Made by a program: the position numbers and the translations under genes. Source: WHSW01 sp033856255 (lineage in GTDB: Bacteria > Actinomycetota > Thermoleophilia > Solirubrobacterales > 70-9). From it: 64,000 nucleotides of DNA. This document shows, in pieces, positions 32,746 through 41,949 of this stretch (position 1 is the first letter of the stretch; every line of letters begins with the position of its first letter). The notes beneath the pieces were generated by a model. That model saw only the letters and a list, made by a program, of their open reading frames with translations. It was not told the origin of the DNA and did not search any database. Where the stretch lies: the NCBI GenBank assembly GCA_033856255.1, contig JAWVFH010000027.1:62001-126000 (forward strand), given 5' to 3'.

Positions 32746-33443
32746 CGAACCTCGCTGCCGCGACTGCCGAAGATGTCGTCGAGCGCCAGGTCCGCGTCGC
32801 GGACGCCGAACTGGCTGCGCAGCCGCCGCTCGATCTCCGCGCGGCTCGATCCGGCGATCGCCATCTGAGTCGCGATCAGCCGCACGCCCTCGGACACCGC
32901 GGCCGGCTCGCGCCGGGCGGCGTACTCAACGGGTCGATCGACGGGAGGCTGAGTCTCCTCCGCGGACACGAACGGGCCGTCGCGGAGGACCGAAGCCGGG
33001 ATGTCGGCCAGCGGGGGCTGATCGAGACCGCCTCGGAGTGGTTCGGCGGCCGGGTACGGGGAAAGCGTTTCGGCGGCCGGGGACGGCGCGGCCTCGACCG
33101 GCTCGCGGGCGTCACGGTCGGCGACCAGCTTTGCGGTCCGCTCCATCAGGTCGGAGAGCCGGCGACAGTCGCCGCGGATCTCCTCCGTGCGATCGACCAG
33201 CGCCGAGCCGAGACCGGCCAGCAGATCGGCGCGAGTCGCCGACTTCGCCGTGATCGCGGCGTCGCGGAGCTGCTCGGAGGCCTCCCGGATCTTCGCGGCG
33301 GCCAGCTCGGCCGCGGCGTCGAGCTCGCGGATCTGCTCGGCCATGCTGGTCAGGGCAGCCTGTTCTGCGTTGGGGTCGGACCCCTCGCGACGCGAGCCGC
33401 GTCCTTGGAATGGGAATCGAATCTCGGGCATGGCTTGACTCAT
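32742..33443 (-). CDS. Coiled-coil protein, paralogue of downstream gene
   Basis: A 233-residue protein with a coiled-coil N-terminal part (ELDAAAELAAAKIREASEQL), a Pro-rich linker and a C-terminal domain RLIATQMAIAGSSRAEIERR, LRSQFGVRDADLALDDIF. The latter aligns with the end of the next gene at TQxAxxGxSRxEIxxxLRxxF. ATG 33443 (MSQAMPEIRF) or ATG 33431 are possible starts. It diverges from the polysaccharide cluster and is cotranscribed with its paralogue. Not recognised; a role in envelope or polar organisation is only a guess from context. Confidence 0.72.
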   Translation of the reverse strand: MSQAMPEIRFPFQGRGSRREGSDPNAEQAALTSMAEQIRELDAAAELAAAKIREASEQLRDAAITAKSATRADLLAGLGSALVDRTEEIRGDCRRLSDLMERTAKLVADRDAREPVEAAPSPAAETLSPYPAAEPLRGGLDQPPLADIPASVLRDGPFVSAEETQPPVDRPVEYAARREPAAVSEGVRLIATQMAIAGSSRAEIERRLRSQFGVRDADLALDDIFGSRGSEVR

Positions 33444-33610
33444 GATGGCACCGTGTCCACCTCTATCGGCAGCAGGCACGCCGGACGCAAGCCCGCTCCC
33501 AAAGGTTGCACGATCGCTGTCGCCGGACGGCCCCGACATCGCCCCCTCACCGATGAGAGCCGCCGTTCAGCGCTCAGACCCCGGGCTGCGACGGTCGAGG
33601 CGATGTCAGA

Positions 33611-35194
33611 ATGACCCCTCCCTTGAGCTCGAACTCCAACGACAGGTCGACCCCGGCGACCGACTGGCTGCAGCCGCCGCCCGAGGAACAGGGCCTGGCG
33701 GGATACGTGCGCACCCTGCGCGAGCGCCTCTGGCTGGTGATCGGGATCGTCGCGCTGACGACCGCCGCCGCGGTCCTTTACGTGGTCACCGCGAACCCGA
33801 CCTACCAGGCCGAGGCCGACATGATCATCTTCCCCGCCTCGGGCTCCGACCCGGCGTTGATTCAGCTGCCCCTCATCCGCGAGTCGCCGGATCCGACCCG
33901 CGACGTCGAGACGGCGGCCCGGCTGATCCTCAACAACGAGACCGCGGCGCGGGTGAAGGCGAAGCTCAACTCCCCGTTGACGCCGGAGCAGCTGCTCGAG
34001 AAGGTGACCGCCGAGCCCGTCGCCACCTCGAACATCGTCGCGATCATCGCCACCGCCGACACTCCGGAGGAGGCCCGCGACCTGGCAAACGCGTTCGCCG
34101 ACGCGACCGTGGCCGAGCGCACCGCCGAGCTGCACGCCTACATCGACAAGATCCTCCCCGGCCTCGAAGCGCAGGTCCAGGACCAGCCGTCGCCCGAGCT
34201 CGAGCAGCAGCTGGCGCAGCTGCGCACCCTGCGAGAGTCGGAGGACCCGACGATCCAGGTCCAGACCAAGGCGACCCTGCCGACCGGCCCGGCGACGCCG
34301 CGCAAGAAGCTCAGCATCGCGATCGGCATCCTCGCGGGCCTGATCCTGGGCGTCGCCGCGGCGTTCGCGGTCCAGATCCTCGATCCGAGGTTGCGCCGCG
34401 AAGAGCAGCTGCGCCGCCTCTACCGCCTGCCGATCCTGGCCCGGATCCCGCGTGAGGCGGGGCGCTCGACCAGTGACCCGCTGAACCCGCTGGCGCTCTC
34501 ACCGGCCGCCGCCGAGGCGTACCGGACCCTGCGCGGGACGCTGGCCGCCTCCGGCCGCGCGACCGGGCGCACCTCGACGGCGATCCTGGTCACCGGCTCG
34601 TCGCCGTCGGAGGGCAAGACCACGACCGCGATCAATCTCGCCACCTCGCTGGCGGCGGCCGGCAACTCGGTGATCCTGGTCGAGGCCGACCTGCGCCGGC
34701 CGGCGATCGGCCGCGCGCTTGGGGTCGTGCCCACGAAGGGCGTGGTCGGGGTGTTGATCGAGAGCGTGGCCCTCGACGATGCGCTGGTCACCAGCCAGAG
34801 CTTCGGACCGCGGCTGAAGCTGCTCCTCGCCGAGTACGAGGGCGTCTCGGTGACCGAGCTCTTCGGGCTGGCATCCGCGGCGCAGCTGATCGACGACGCC
34901 CGCCGGGTCGCCGACTACGTGATCGTCGACTCGCCGCCGCTGACCGACGTCGTCGACGCCCTCCCGCTCGCCTCCTACGTCGACCACGTGCTGATCGTCA
35001 CCCGGCTCGGCAACACCCGCCTGGCGAGCCTGGCGCGGCTCGGCGAGCTGCTCTCGGAGATCAACGTCAAGCCGGTCGGCTTCGTCGTCGTCGGCACCTC
35101 GCGGCCGAGCCGCAACGAGTACCTCTACCACCAGCGCGCCGAGAAGCCCAAGCTCGCGCGGCCGGCCGAGAACACACCCGTCGACGGAGCCTGA
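33611..35194 (+). CDS. Wzz-type chain-length protein fused to tyrosine autokinase
   Basis: A 527-residue inner-membrane protein controlling exopolysaccharide polymerisation and export. Two membrane segments (about 41-61 and 235-258) flank the extracellular Wzz part. The cytoplasmic BY-kinase domain has Walker A (GSSPSEGKTTTAINLA), Walker A' (ILVEADLRRP) and Walker B (YVIVDSPPL). The usual tyrosine cluster at the C-terminus is reduced to NEYLYHQ. It is the first gene of the cluster; no ribosome site stands out before ATG 33611. Confidence 0.93.
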   Translation: MTPPLSSNSNDRSTPATDWLQPPPEEQGLAGYVRTLRERLWLVIGIVALTTAAAVLYVVTANPTYQAEADMIIFPASGSDPALIQLPLIRESPDPTRDVETAARLILNNETAARVKAKLNSPLTPEQLLEKVTAEPVATSNIVAIIATADTPEEARDLANAFADATVAERTAELHAYIDKILPGLEAQVQDQPSPELEQQLAQLRTLRESEDPTIQVQTKATLPTGPATPRKKLSIAIGILAGLILGVAAAFAVQILDPRLRREEQLRRLYRLPILARIPREAGRSTSDPLNPLALSPAAAEAYRTLRGTLAASGRATGRTSTAILVTGSSPSEGKTTTAINLATSLAAAGNSVILVEADLRRPAIGRALGVVPTKGVVGVLIESVALDDALVTSQSFGPRLKLLLAEYEGVSVTELFGLASAAQLIDDARRVADYVIVDSPPLTDVVDALPLASYVDHVLIVTRLGNTRLASLARLGELLSEINVKPVGFVVVGTSRPSRNEYLYHQRAEKPKLARPAENTPVDGA

Positions 35195-35196
35195 CC

Positions 35197-36621
35197 TTGC
35201 CGGCGCTGCGACGCCCGTCGACGGTCGCGGTCCCGTCGGGCTTCGCGCCGCCGCGGCTCGAGGATCCCGCCACGGCCGCGGTCAAGGCCCTGTTCGTCGT
35301 CGCGGCGCTCGGGATCGGGGTCCTCGCCGGGATCGAGCCGCCGCTCGCGCTTGCGCTGGCCGTCTCCGTCGCCTTCGTGCTCGTGGTCCTCTCCAACCTC
35401 GCGGTCGGCATCGTCCTCTTCGTCTTCGTCACCTTCCTCGAGGTGCTGCCGCTGGGCGCGAACCCGACGATCAGCGCGGTGAAGCTGGTCGGCGTCCTGC
35501 TCTTCCTCTCCTGGCTCGCCGTGCTCGCCGCCCGCCGCGACACCGGCGAGGTGGTCGAGCTGATCAAGTCCCACCCCGCCTATGCCGGCCTGCTCGCCCT
35601 GCTCATCGGCTGGTGCACGCTGAGCATCGGCTGGGCCGAGGACGCCGCGGGCTCGCGGACGGCGATCCTGCGCTTCGCCCTCGACTTCGGCCTCTTCTTC
35701 ATCTTCATCACCGCGTTGACGAAGCGCAGGTACTTCATCTGGGCATTCTGGGCCTTCGTCGCCGGCAGCCTCACCTCCGCCATGTACGGCCTCGTCAAGA
35801 CGCAGGCGTTCGACGTCGCGGGCCGGCTCTCCGGAGCGGGCACCAACGCCAACGACCTCGCGGCGGTGCTGGTCGCCTCCCTGGTGCTGACCGTGGCCCT
35901 GGCCGCGTGGTACAAGCCCTCGCCGATCCTCCGGCTGATCGCGATCGCGGCCGGGCTGGCCTGCGTCACGCTCACCTTCCTGACCCTCTCGCGCGCGGGG
36001 TTGCTGTCGCTCGGGGTCGTCCTCGTGTTCGCGGTCCTGGTCGCCAGCCGGCAGCGAGGCAAGGTCCTCGTCCTGGCCCTGGTCGCGGTGATCGGGGTGG
36101 TCGGCTACTTCGCCTTCTTGGCGCCGCCGAGCGCCCGCGAGCGCGTCACCAGCGTCGGCTCGGGCACCGGCCGCACCGACGTCTGGAGGCTCGGCGCCAG
36201 GATGATCGAGGCCCACCCGGTGCTCGGTGTCGGGATCGCCAACTTCGCCCAGACCTCGCTCCACTTCGTCAACGAACCCGGCCGCCTGGACACCGAGAAC
36301 AAGGGCGAGGCGCTCGTCGCGCACAACATCTATCTCGAGACGCTGGCCGAGCTCGGGATCGTCGGGCTGCTGATCTTCCTGCCCGTCCTGGGGGCGCCGA
36401 TGTGGATGACCCTGAAGGCGGCGCGCAACTTCGGCGCGGCCGGCGACCTGCGCACCGAGGCGCTCGCCCGCGCCGTTTTCGTCGCCCAGATGGCCATGCT
36501 CTCGGCCGCCTTCTTCGCCTCGATTCAATACAACAAGCAGCTCTGGATCCTGCTCGCCTTCGGGCCGGCCCTGCTCGCGGTCTCGCGCTCCAGCCCCGCC
36601 GAGGAGCCCAACCCGGCGTGA
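35197..36621 (+). CDS. O-antigen ligase/Wzy-like polymerase
   Basis: A 474-residue integral membrane protein with about 11-12 segments. The Wzy_C signature region is SRAGLLSLGVVLVFA, a loop with GSGTGRTDVWRLGARMIEAH and HPVLGVGIANF, then VAHNIYLETLAELGIVGLLI. It polymerises or ligates polysaccharide repeat units outside the membrane. TTG 35197 starts two bases after the preceding stop, indicating coupling. It also overlaps the next gene by four bases. Confidence 0.9.
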   Translation: MPALRRPSTVAVPSGFAPPRLEDPATAAVKALFVVAALGIGVLAGIEPPLALALAVSVAFVLVVLSNLAVGIVLFVFVTFLEVLPLGANPTISAVKLVGVLLFLSWLAVLAARRDTGEVVELIKSHPAYAGLLALLIGWCTLSIGWAEDAAGSRTAILRFALDFGLFFIFITALTKRRYFIWAFWAFVAGSLTSAMYGLVKTQAFDVAGRLSGAGTNANDLAAVLVASLVLTVALAAWYKPSPILRLIAIAAGLACVTLTFLTLSRAGLLSLGVVLVFAVLVASRQRGKVLVLALVAVIGVVGYFAFLAPPSARERVTSVGSGTGRTDVWRLGARMIEAHPVLGVGIANFAQTSLHFVNEPGRLDTENKGEALVAHNIYLETLAELGIVGLLIFLPVLGAPMWMTLKAARNFGAAGDLRTEALARAVFVAQMAMLSAAFFASIQYNKQLWILLAFGPALLAVSRSSPAEEPNPA

Positions 36622-37754
36622 CCCCGGTCCGCGTGCTCACCCTGATCGACTCGCTCGAGGAGCCCGGGGGCGCGGAGAAGCTGGCGGTCAGCGTCGCCTG
36701 CGCGCTTCCTCAGGAGCGCTTCGAGGTCGAGGTCTGCGCGACGCGGACGGCGTCCCCCCCGCTCGTCGATCAGCTCGACGCGGCCGGCCTGGAGTGGTTC
36801 GCGCTCGGCCGGCGCGGAAAGCTCGACGTGCTGCCGCTGCGCGAGCTGGGCGCTCACCTGCGCCGGCGGCGGATCGAGGTGATCCACTCGCACATGTCGG
36901 GGTCCAACCTCTGGGCCGCGCTGGTCGGTCCGCGCGCCGGGGTGCCGGTCCTGGTCGCCCACGAGCACGGCTCGCCCTACGACGGCTCGCTCGGCCGGGT
37001 GATCAGGTTCCTCGATCACCGCGTGATCGGCCCGCGGGCGAGCGCGGTCGTCGTCGGCACCGAGGCCGAGCGCGCCCGGCTCGCCAAGCTGGGCGGCATC
37101 GATCCCGCGAAGCTGGTCGTGATCCCGGCGCCGCTGATCGAGTCCGCGCCCGCGACGGGCGATCTGCGCGCCGAGCTCGGGCTCGCCGGCGACGTGCCCC
37201 TGGTCGGCACGGTCGCCTGGCTGCGGCCCGAGAAGGCGCTCGGCGACCTCGTCGACGCCTTCGCCCGGCTGCCCGAATCGCTCGCCGGCGCGCACCTGGT
37301 GATCGCCGGCGACGGCCCCTGCAGAGCCGAGCTGGAGAGTCTGGCGGAGACGCGCGGGGTCGCCCGGCGCACCCACTTCCTGGGCCCGCGCGACGACGCG
37401 ATCGCGGTCCTCGGGGCGCTCGACGTCGCCGCGATCACCTCGGCCCGGGAGAGCACCTCGCTGGTCGCGCTGGAGTCGATGGCCGCCGGCACGCCCCTGG
37501 TCTCGACCCGGGTCGGCGGCCCGAGCGAGTTCCTCGAGCACGGCGTCAGCGCGCTGTTCGCCGATCCCGGCGACGTCGCCGCGATCTCGGCGGCGATCGC
37601 CGAGCTGCTCGCCGATCCGGCCCGCGCACGCCGCCTGGCGAGCGCCGCCGGCGCGCTCCTCGACGAGTTCTCGGTCGCCCGCGTCGCGGGCCGCCACGCG
37701 GCCCTCTACGAGCGCCTGCTCGCCGAATCCAGCTCCGCCCACAGCCGCGAGTAG
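36618..37754 (+). CDS. Glycosyltransferase, GT-B fold (GT4-like)
   Basis: A 378-residue cytoplasmic glycosyltransferase. N-terminal acceptor domain starts VRVLTLIDSLEEPGGAEKLA. The donor domain has GTVAWLRPEKALGDLVDAFA, IAGDGPCRAELE and the nucleotide-sugar site ESTSLVALESMAAGTPLVST. GTG 36618 overlaps the upstream stop (GTGA). It converges on the next glycosyltransferase with a 49-base overlap. Confidence 0.92.
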   Translation: MTPVRVLTLIDSLEEPGGAEKLAVSVACALPQERFEVEVCATRTASPPLVDQLDAAGLEWFALGRRGKLDVLPLRELGAHLRRRRIEVIHSHMSGSNLWAALVGPRAGVPVLVAHEHGSPYDGSLGRVIRFLDHRVIGPRASAVVVGTEAERARLAKLGGIDPAKLVVIPAPLIESAPATGDLRAELGLAGDVPLVGTVAWLRPEKALGDLVDAFARLPESLAGAHLVIAGDGPCRAELESLAETRGVARRTHFLGPRDDAIAVLGALDVAAITSARESTSLVALESMAAGTPLVSTRVGGPSEFLEHGVSALFADPGDVAAISAAIAELLADPARARRLASAAGALLDEFSVARVAGRHAALYERLLAESSSAHSRE

Positions 37755-38851
37755 GCCCCGGCCATCGCCGCCATCGAGTAGCGGTCCGAGATCCGTGCCC
37801 GCGCCGCCTCGCCGAGCCGGGCGCGCTCCGCGGGTCCGAGCTCCAGAAGCTCGGCGATCCCCGCCGCCAGCGCCGCGGCGTCGCCGGTGGCGACGATCCT
37901 GCCCGTGTCGCCGACGATCGCCGCCGAGTCGCCGCAGTCGGTCGCGGCGACCACAACGGCGCAGGCCATCGCCTCGCCGACGGCAAGCGGCAGCGCCTCG
38001 GTCAGCGAGGACGAGACGCAGACGTCGAAGGCCGGATAGAGGCGCTCCATGTCCGCCCGCTCGCCCAGCAGCAGCGCGCGGTCGCCGAGCCGCGCGGCCA
38101 GGGAGGCGAGCAGCGGCTCGCCCTCGTCGACGCCGGCGCCGCAGAGGACGAAGCGCGCCGCCGGCAGGCGCTCGGCGACCTCGACCGCGGCCGCGGCCAT
38201 CACCGCGTGGCCCTTGACCGGGTGAAAGCGTGCCACGTGGCCGACGACGAGCTCGTCGGCCCGGATTCCGAGCTCCCCCCTGGTCCGTTCCCGCGCCTCG
38301 GCGTCGGGGCGGAAGCGCTCGGTCTCGAACCCGTTCGGGATCGTCACGACCCGATCCCCCGGGTAGTGGAGCTCCTCCATCATCCGCGCCGAGCTCTGCG
38401 AGCAGGCGACGATCCGGGCCGGCAGCCGGAAGGAGAGCCGGCGCTCGATCTTCTGGGTGATCACGAGCTTGCGCCCGAACGCGGCGAGGTCGTCGCCGGC
38501 GTGATGGACGCCCCAGGCGATCGGCGCGGGGCCGGCGAGCCGCGCCCCCACCCCGCCGAGGACGTTCGCGTAGATCGCCCACGTCTGGACGACGTCGGCG
38601 TCGACGCGGCGCAGCGCCCCCCTGATCCGCGCCAGGCTGATCGGGCCGGGCAGGCCGCCGGCCCTGCACTCGATCACCTCGACCCCCCGCTCGCGCAACC
38701 GCGGCCCGATCACGCCCGCGGTGGTCAGCGAGACGACCACGCTCTCGATCCGCTCGGCGTCGAGGTGATCGACGAGCCGCTCGAGCATCGTCTCGGCACC
38801 CCCGGTCTCGAGCCCGGTGCTGACCTGGACGACGCGCAGCGGGGTCGCCAT
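37706..38851 (-). CDS. Glycosyltransferase family 4-like
   Basis: A 381-residue GT-B enzyme: QVSTGLETGGAETMLERL at the N-terminus, GHVARFHPVKGHAVMAAAAV, and the donor motif SSLTEALPLAVGEAMACA. Its start overlaps the stop of the upstream transferase by one base (TGATG), so both are made from one mRNA. The sugar is unknown. Confidence 0.92.
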   Translation of the reverse strand: MATPLRVVQVSTGLETGGAETMLERLVDHLDAERIESVVVSLTTAGVIGPRLRERGVEVIECRAGGLPGPISLARIRGALRRVDADVVQTWAIYANVLGGVGARLAGPAPIAWGVHHAGDDLAAFGRKLVITQKIERRLSFRLPARIVACSQSSARMMEELHYPGDRVVTIPNGFETERFRPDAEARERTRGELGIRADELVVGHVARFHPVKGHAVMAAAAVEVAERLPAARFVLCGAGVDEGEPLLASLAARLGDRALLLGERADMERLYPAFDVCVSSSLTEALPLAVGEAMACAVVVAATDCGDSAAIVGDTGRIVATGDAAALAAGIAELLELGPAERARLGEAARARISDRYSMAAMAGAYSRLWAELDSASRRS

Positions 38852-39945
38852 CAGAGCGCCGCGACCTCGCCGTAGACGGCGAGCGTCCCCTCGACCATGC
38901 CGCCGAAGCTGAAGCGCTCGATCACGCGCCGGCGCGCCGCCTCGCCGAGCAGCCGCGCCCGTTGCGGATCGTCGATCAGATCGACGATCGCGCCGGCGAG
39001 CGCGCCGGGGTCGCGGGCCGCGACGAGCCGCCCCGTGACCCCGTCCTCGATCGCCTCGCCGATCCCGCCGACGTCCGTGGCGACGATCGGCGCGGCCGCC
39101 CCCATCGCCTCGAGGATCGCGTAGGGAAACGACTCCGCCCAGCCGGGCGCCGCGAACACGTGCGAGTTGGCGAGCAGCGGGGCGACGTCGGGGATCTGGC
39201 CCAGCAGGCTGACCGAGCGCTCGATCCCCAGCTCGGAGATCTGGCGCTCGATCTCGGGCCGCATCGGCCCCTCGCCGGCGATCAGCAGCTTCGCCTGCGG
39301 ATGGGCGGCGAGCACCGCTGGCATCGCCTCGATCAGCGTCGGCACCCCCTTCGGGCGGTGGAACTCGGTCACGCAGCCGACCAGCGGGCCGGCGGCGGCG
39401 AGCTCGGCCAGGCGCGGATCCGGGGCCGGCTCCGGCAGCGGGTCGATGCCGTTGTAGACGACCCGGGCCCGGCGCCCGCAGCCGATCGAGGCGGCCAGGC
39501 GCGCCTCTGCCTGGCAGACGCAGATCACGCGCGTCGCCAGCGGCCCGAGGGCGACCTCAATCGCCCGGTAGGCGCCGTTGTGGGCCCGGCTGGCGAAGGC
39601 GTTGGTGAAGGCGTAGTTGTGGGGCGAGAAGGCGACCGGGACGCTCGGCGCCGCCCAACGGCCGAGCCGGGCGACGGCGCCGCCCTGCGATCCGTGCGCG
39701 TGGACGAGGTCGGGCCGCCAGCGGCGCAGGATCCGGCCCATCCCGTAGACCGCCCGGGCGTTGGCGAGCGGCGAGCGCTCGATCTCCAGCTCGACCAGCT
39801 CGAGGCCGAGCGAGTCGCCGTGGTCGGCGTGGGGGCCGCAGACGGCGACCTCGTGGCCGCGGTCGGCGAGCGCGCGGCCGAGGCGGACGACGTGCCCGAA
39901 CGCTCCGCCCTTGCTCGGCCTCACGACGATCAGGATCCGGGCCAT
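38851..39945 (-). CDS. Glycosyltransferase family 4-like
   Basis: A 364-residue GT-B enzyme: RILIVVRPSKGGAFGHVVRL, HAHGSQGGAVARLG, GCVTEFHRPKGVPTLIEAMP, IAGEGPMRPEIE and the donor motif GWAESFPYAILEAMGAAAPI with EAIEDGVTGRLV. First gene of a two-gene minus-strand unit. TAGAGT nine bases before the ATG gives a nearly leaderless promoter. Confidence 0.92.
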   Translation of the reverse strand: MARILIVVRPSKGGAFGHVVRLGRALADRGHEVAVCGPHADHGDSLGLELVELEIERSPLANARAVYGMGRILRRWRPDLVHAHGSQGGAVARLGRWAAPSVPVAFSPHNYAFTNAFASRAHNGAYRAIEVALGPLATRVICVCQAEARLAASIGCGRRARVVYNGIDPLPEPAPDPRLAELAAAGPLVGCVTEFHRPKGVPTLIEAMPAVLAAHPQAKLLIAGEGPMRPEIERQISELGIERSVSLLGQIPDVAPLLANSHVFAAPGWAESFPYAILEAMGAAAPIVATDVGGIGEAIEDGVTGRLVAARDPGALAGAIVDLIDDPQRARLLGEAARRRVIERFSFGGMVEGTLAVYGEVAAL

Positions 39946-39954
39946 CCGCGCCCG

Positions 39955-39960
39955 ACTCTA
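39955..39960 (-). promoter_or_regulatory. -10 box TAGAGT for glycosyltransferase pair
   Basis: TAGAGT lies nine bases before the ATG at 39945, implying a leader of about two bases. Confidence 0.4.
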
Positions 39961-39983
39961 GCTAGGCGTGCGGCGGGCGCGGC

Positions 39984-41762
39984 TCAGCAGGAGCTGAGCA
40001 CGAGGGCCTGGCGGGGCGGCAGCTTGACGCTGGTCACGCACTGGCCGCCGGGGACCTGGTACGAGCCGCCGAGCTCGATGGACTGCGTGCTCGCCGGGTC
40101 CGGGTTGACGAGCACGGTGCCGGTCTGGAAGTCGCGGCGGTAGGCGTTGCCGACCTTGTAGCGCGCGCCGGTCGGGAAGCCGACGTCCGTCGTCCAGTCG
40201 GGGAGGTAGCCGTTGGTGTCGTCCTCGGCGCGGTAGAAGAGGGCGCTGCCGTCCTTGCCGTCCCAGCCGAGCAGGAAGGTGGCTCGCGCGTAACGCTGGA
40301 CCTGAATCTCGTCGGCGCCGCCGTAGACCACCGCGGTGAACGAGGCGCCGGCCCGCTCGATCGCTTCCATGTGCGTGAGCTCGTCGGTCCAGTCGTTGCC
40401 GTTGCCGGCGCCGGGGGCGGAGAAGACTCCGGTCCCGGACCAGCGGATGAAGAACTCGCGGTTGTAGACGTCGATCGTCTTCGCCAGCTGCACGGCCGCG
40501 TCGCGCTCGGGCGGGTCGTACATGTCCATGCCGACGTTGGCCATCGTCGTGAAGCCGTCGGCCTGGAGCGCCGGCGAGACCGAGCCGACGAAGGAGAGCG
40601 TCGCCTCGCGGTACTGCGCGTCGGTGAGCTCCCTGATCCGGCCGCCCATCCCGTGGCCCGGGTAGAGGTTGGTGTCGTCCATGTAGACGCCGTCCCAGTG
40701 AACGCCGCTGCCGTCGCCCTCGGCGTCGACGAGGCGGCTGCGAACGGAGTCGAGCCAGGCCTGGCGGTAGCCGGGGTCGGTGAGGTTCATCGCGTAGAGG
40801 TTGCCGTAGGACTCCGAGGTCAGCCGCTGGCCGTTCTTGTCGTGCAGGAACCAGCTCTCGTGCGAGTCGGCGGTGCAGTAGCTGATCCCCGAGACCTCGT
40901 AGGGGGCGTAGGGGCAGCCCTTGACGCCTTCGTCACGGAAGACGAACGAGAGGTCCTTGTAGAGGAGGATCTGGCTGTCGGGGTTCGCGGCGCGGAGGTC
41001 GTCGACGTAGCGGTGCATGCTGTCGCGGACGACCAGGTAGCGATACTCCGAACCGCTCATCGCCCGGAGCGCGTCCTCCTGGGAGCTGATGATCGCGATC
41101 TGGCCCAGGGTGTTCGGCGCGGCCCCGTCGGGCACGGAGGCGGGCTGATCGTTGCTCAGGTCGGTGTCGGTGACCGTGAGGGCGTCGGCGTAGAAGGAGT
41201 CGTTGCTGACCGACTGGTCGGCCTGGCGGCGGAGATACAGGTCGATCGTGTCGCCGGCGTCGCGGGCCGTGATCTTCGCCGCCACCTTGCGGTAGTGGCG
41301 GCGCAGGGTCACGGTCCGCAGCTGATCGACGACCAGGTCCCCGGCCGGGGTCGTCTCGCGGACGACGAGGTCGACCTTCGTCCCGGCCGTGCGGGCCGTG
41401 CCGCGCACCCAGGCGCTACCGGTGTAGCGCTCGCCGGATACGGAGCCGTCGGCGAGCTTCGCCGGGTCGCCGTTGAGCCAGTACTCGTCGATCCCGTCGC
41501 CGGCGACCAGGCGTCCCGCGGTGTGGCCGTCCGGGGCCCTGCGGTCGCCGACGCGCTTCAGCGTGGCGTCGAGGCCGTGCCAGCCGCGGGTCGAGTACTT
41601 GAAGGTGGGGTTCTGGGTCAGGTTGGTGCTCGGAATCGCGGCCTGCTGGCGGGCCTGGGCGATCCCGGCGAGCCCGACGAAGAGGGCGGCGGTCAGCGCG
41701 ACGAGCATCCAGAGCTGCGTGCGGAGCTGGAAAACGGGGGTCTGTCGGCGGGAGCGGTTCAT
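39984..41762 (-). CDS. Secreted GHL15-like glycosidase with carbohydrate-binding-like domain
   Basis: A 592-residue exported protein. An N-terminal signal/anchor spans about 17-37. Residues about 45-200 form a CBM-like beta domain (NPTFKYSTRGWHGLDATLKR). From about 220 a TIM-barrel-like domain resembles hypothetical glycosyl hydrolase family 15: LLYKDLSFVF, YAMNLTDPGYRQAWLDSV, GVHWDGVYMDDTNLYPG (Asp-Asp), TMANVGMDMYDPPERD, and a small C-terminal beta domain. ATG 41762 has GGGAG nine bases upstream. A role in trimming the secreted polysaccharide is inferred from the cluster. Confidence 0.75.
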   Translation of the reverse strand: MNRSRRQTPVFQLRTQLWMLVALTAALFVGLAGIAQARQQAAIPSTNLTQNPTFKYSTRGWHGLDATLKRVGDRRAPDGHTAGRLVAGDGIDEYWLNGDPAKLADGSVSGERYTGSAWVRGTARTAGTKVDLVVRETTPAGDLVVDQLRTVTLRRHYRKVAAKITARDAGDTIDLYLRRQADQSVSNDSFYADALTVTDTDLSNDQPASVPDGAAPNTLGQIAIISSQEDALRAMSGSEYRYLVVRDSMHRYVDDLRAANPDSQILLYKDLSFVFRDEGVKGCPYAPYEVSGISYCTADSHESWFLHDKNGQRLTSESYGNLYAMNLTDPGYRQAWLDSVRSRLVDAEGDGSGVHWDGVYMDDTNLYPGHGMGGRIRELTDAQYREATLSFVGSVSPALQADGFTTMANVGMDMYDPPERDAAVQLAKTIDVYNREFFIRWSGTGVFSAPGAGNGNDWTDELTHMEAIERAGASFTAVVYGGADEIQVQRYARATFLLGWDGKDGSALFYRAEDDTNGYLPDWTTDVGFPTGARYKVGNAYRRDFQTGTVLVNPDPASTQSIELGGSYQVPGGQCVTSVKLPPRQALVLSSC

Positions 41763-41821
41763 CTCTCAACTCCCGCATCGGGTCTGCACGAGATCTGCCA
41801 AGCAGGTGGCCGCTCAGTCGC

Positions 41822-41880
41822 ACAACCGTCCAGCCGCGGGGCCGCGGCGGGGCCGGATTCGTACAACCGTCCAGCCGCGG
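41822..41880. repeat. 18-bp direct repeat, 41-bp period, between divergent genes
   Basis: ACAACCGTCCAGCCGCGG occurs at 41822-41839 and 41863-41880, perfectly conserved, between the GHL15-like and flippase genes. The second copy lies 28 bases before the flippase -10. Four helical turns of spacing and location suggest paired operator sites. Confidence 0.5.
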
Positions 41881-41907
41881 CTCTCGCGGGGCATCTGAGG
41901 CTGGGGC

Positions 41908-41913
41908 TATCGT
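41908..41913 (+). promoter_or_regulatory. -10 box TATCGT of flippase gene
   Basis: TATCGT implies a transcript start near 41920 and a 30-base leader before ATG 41950. Confidence 0.45.
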
Positions 41914-41949
41914 TGGCGGCCCCTTGACGGCGGTTGCCGCAGCGGGCCG

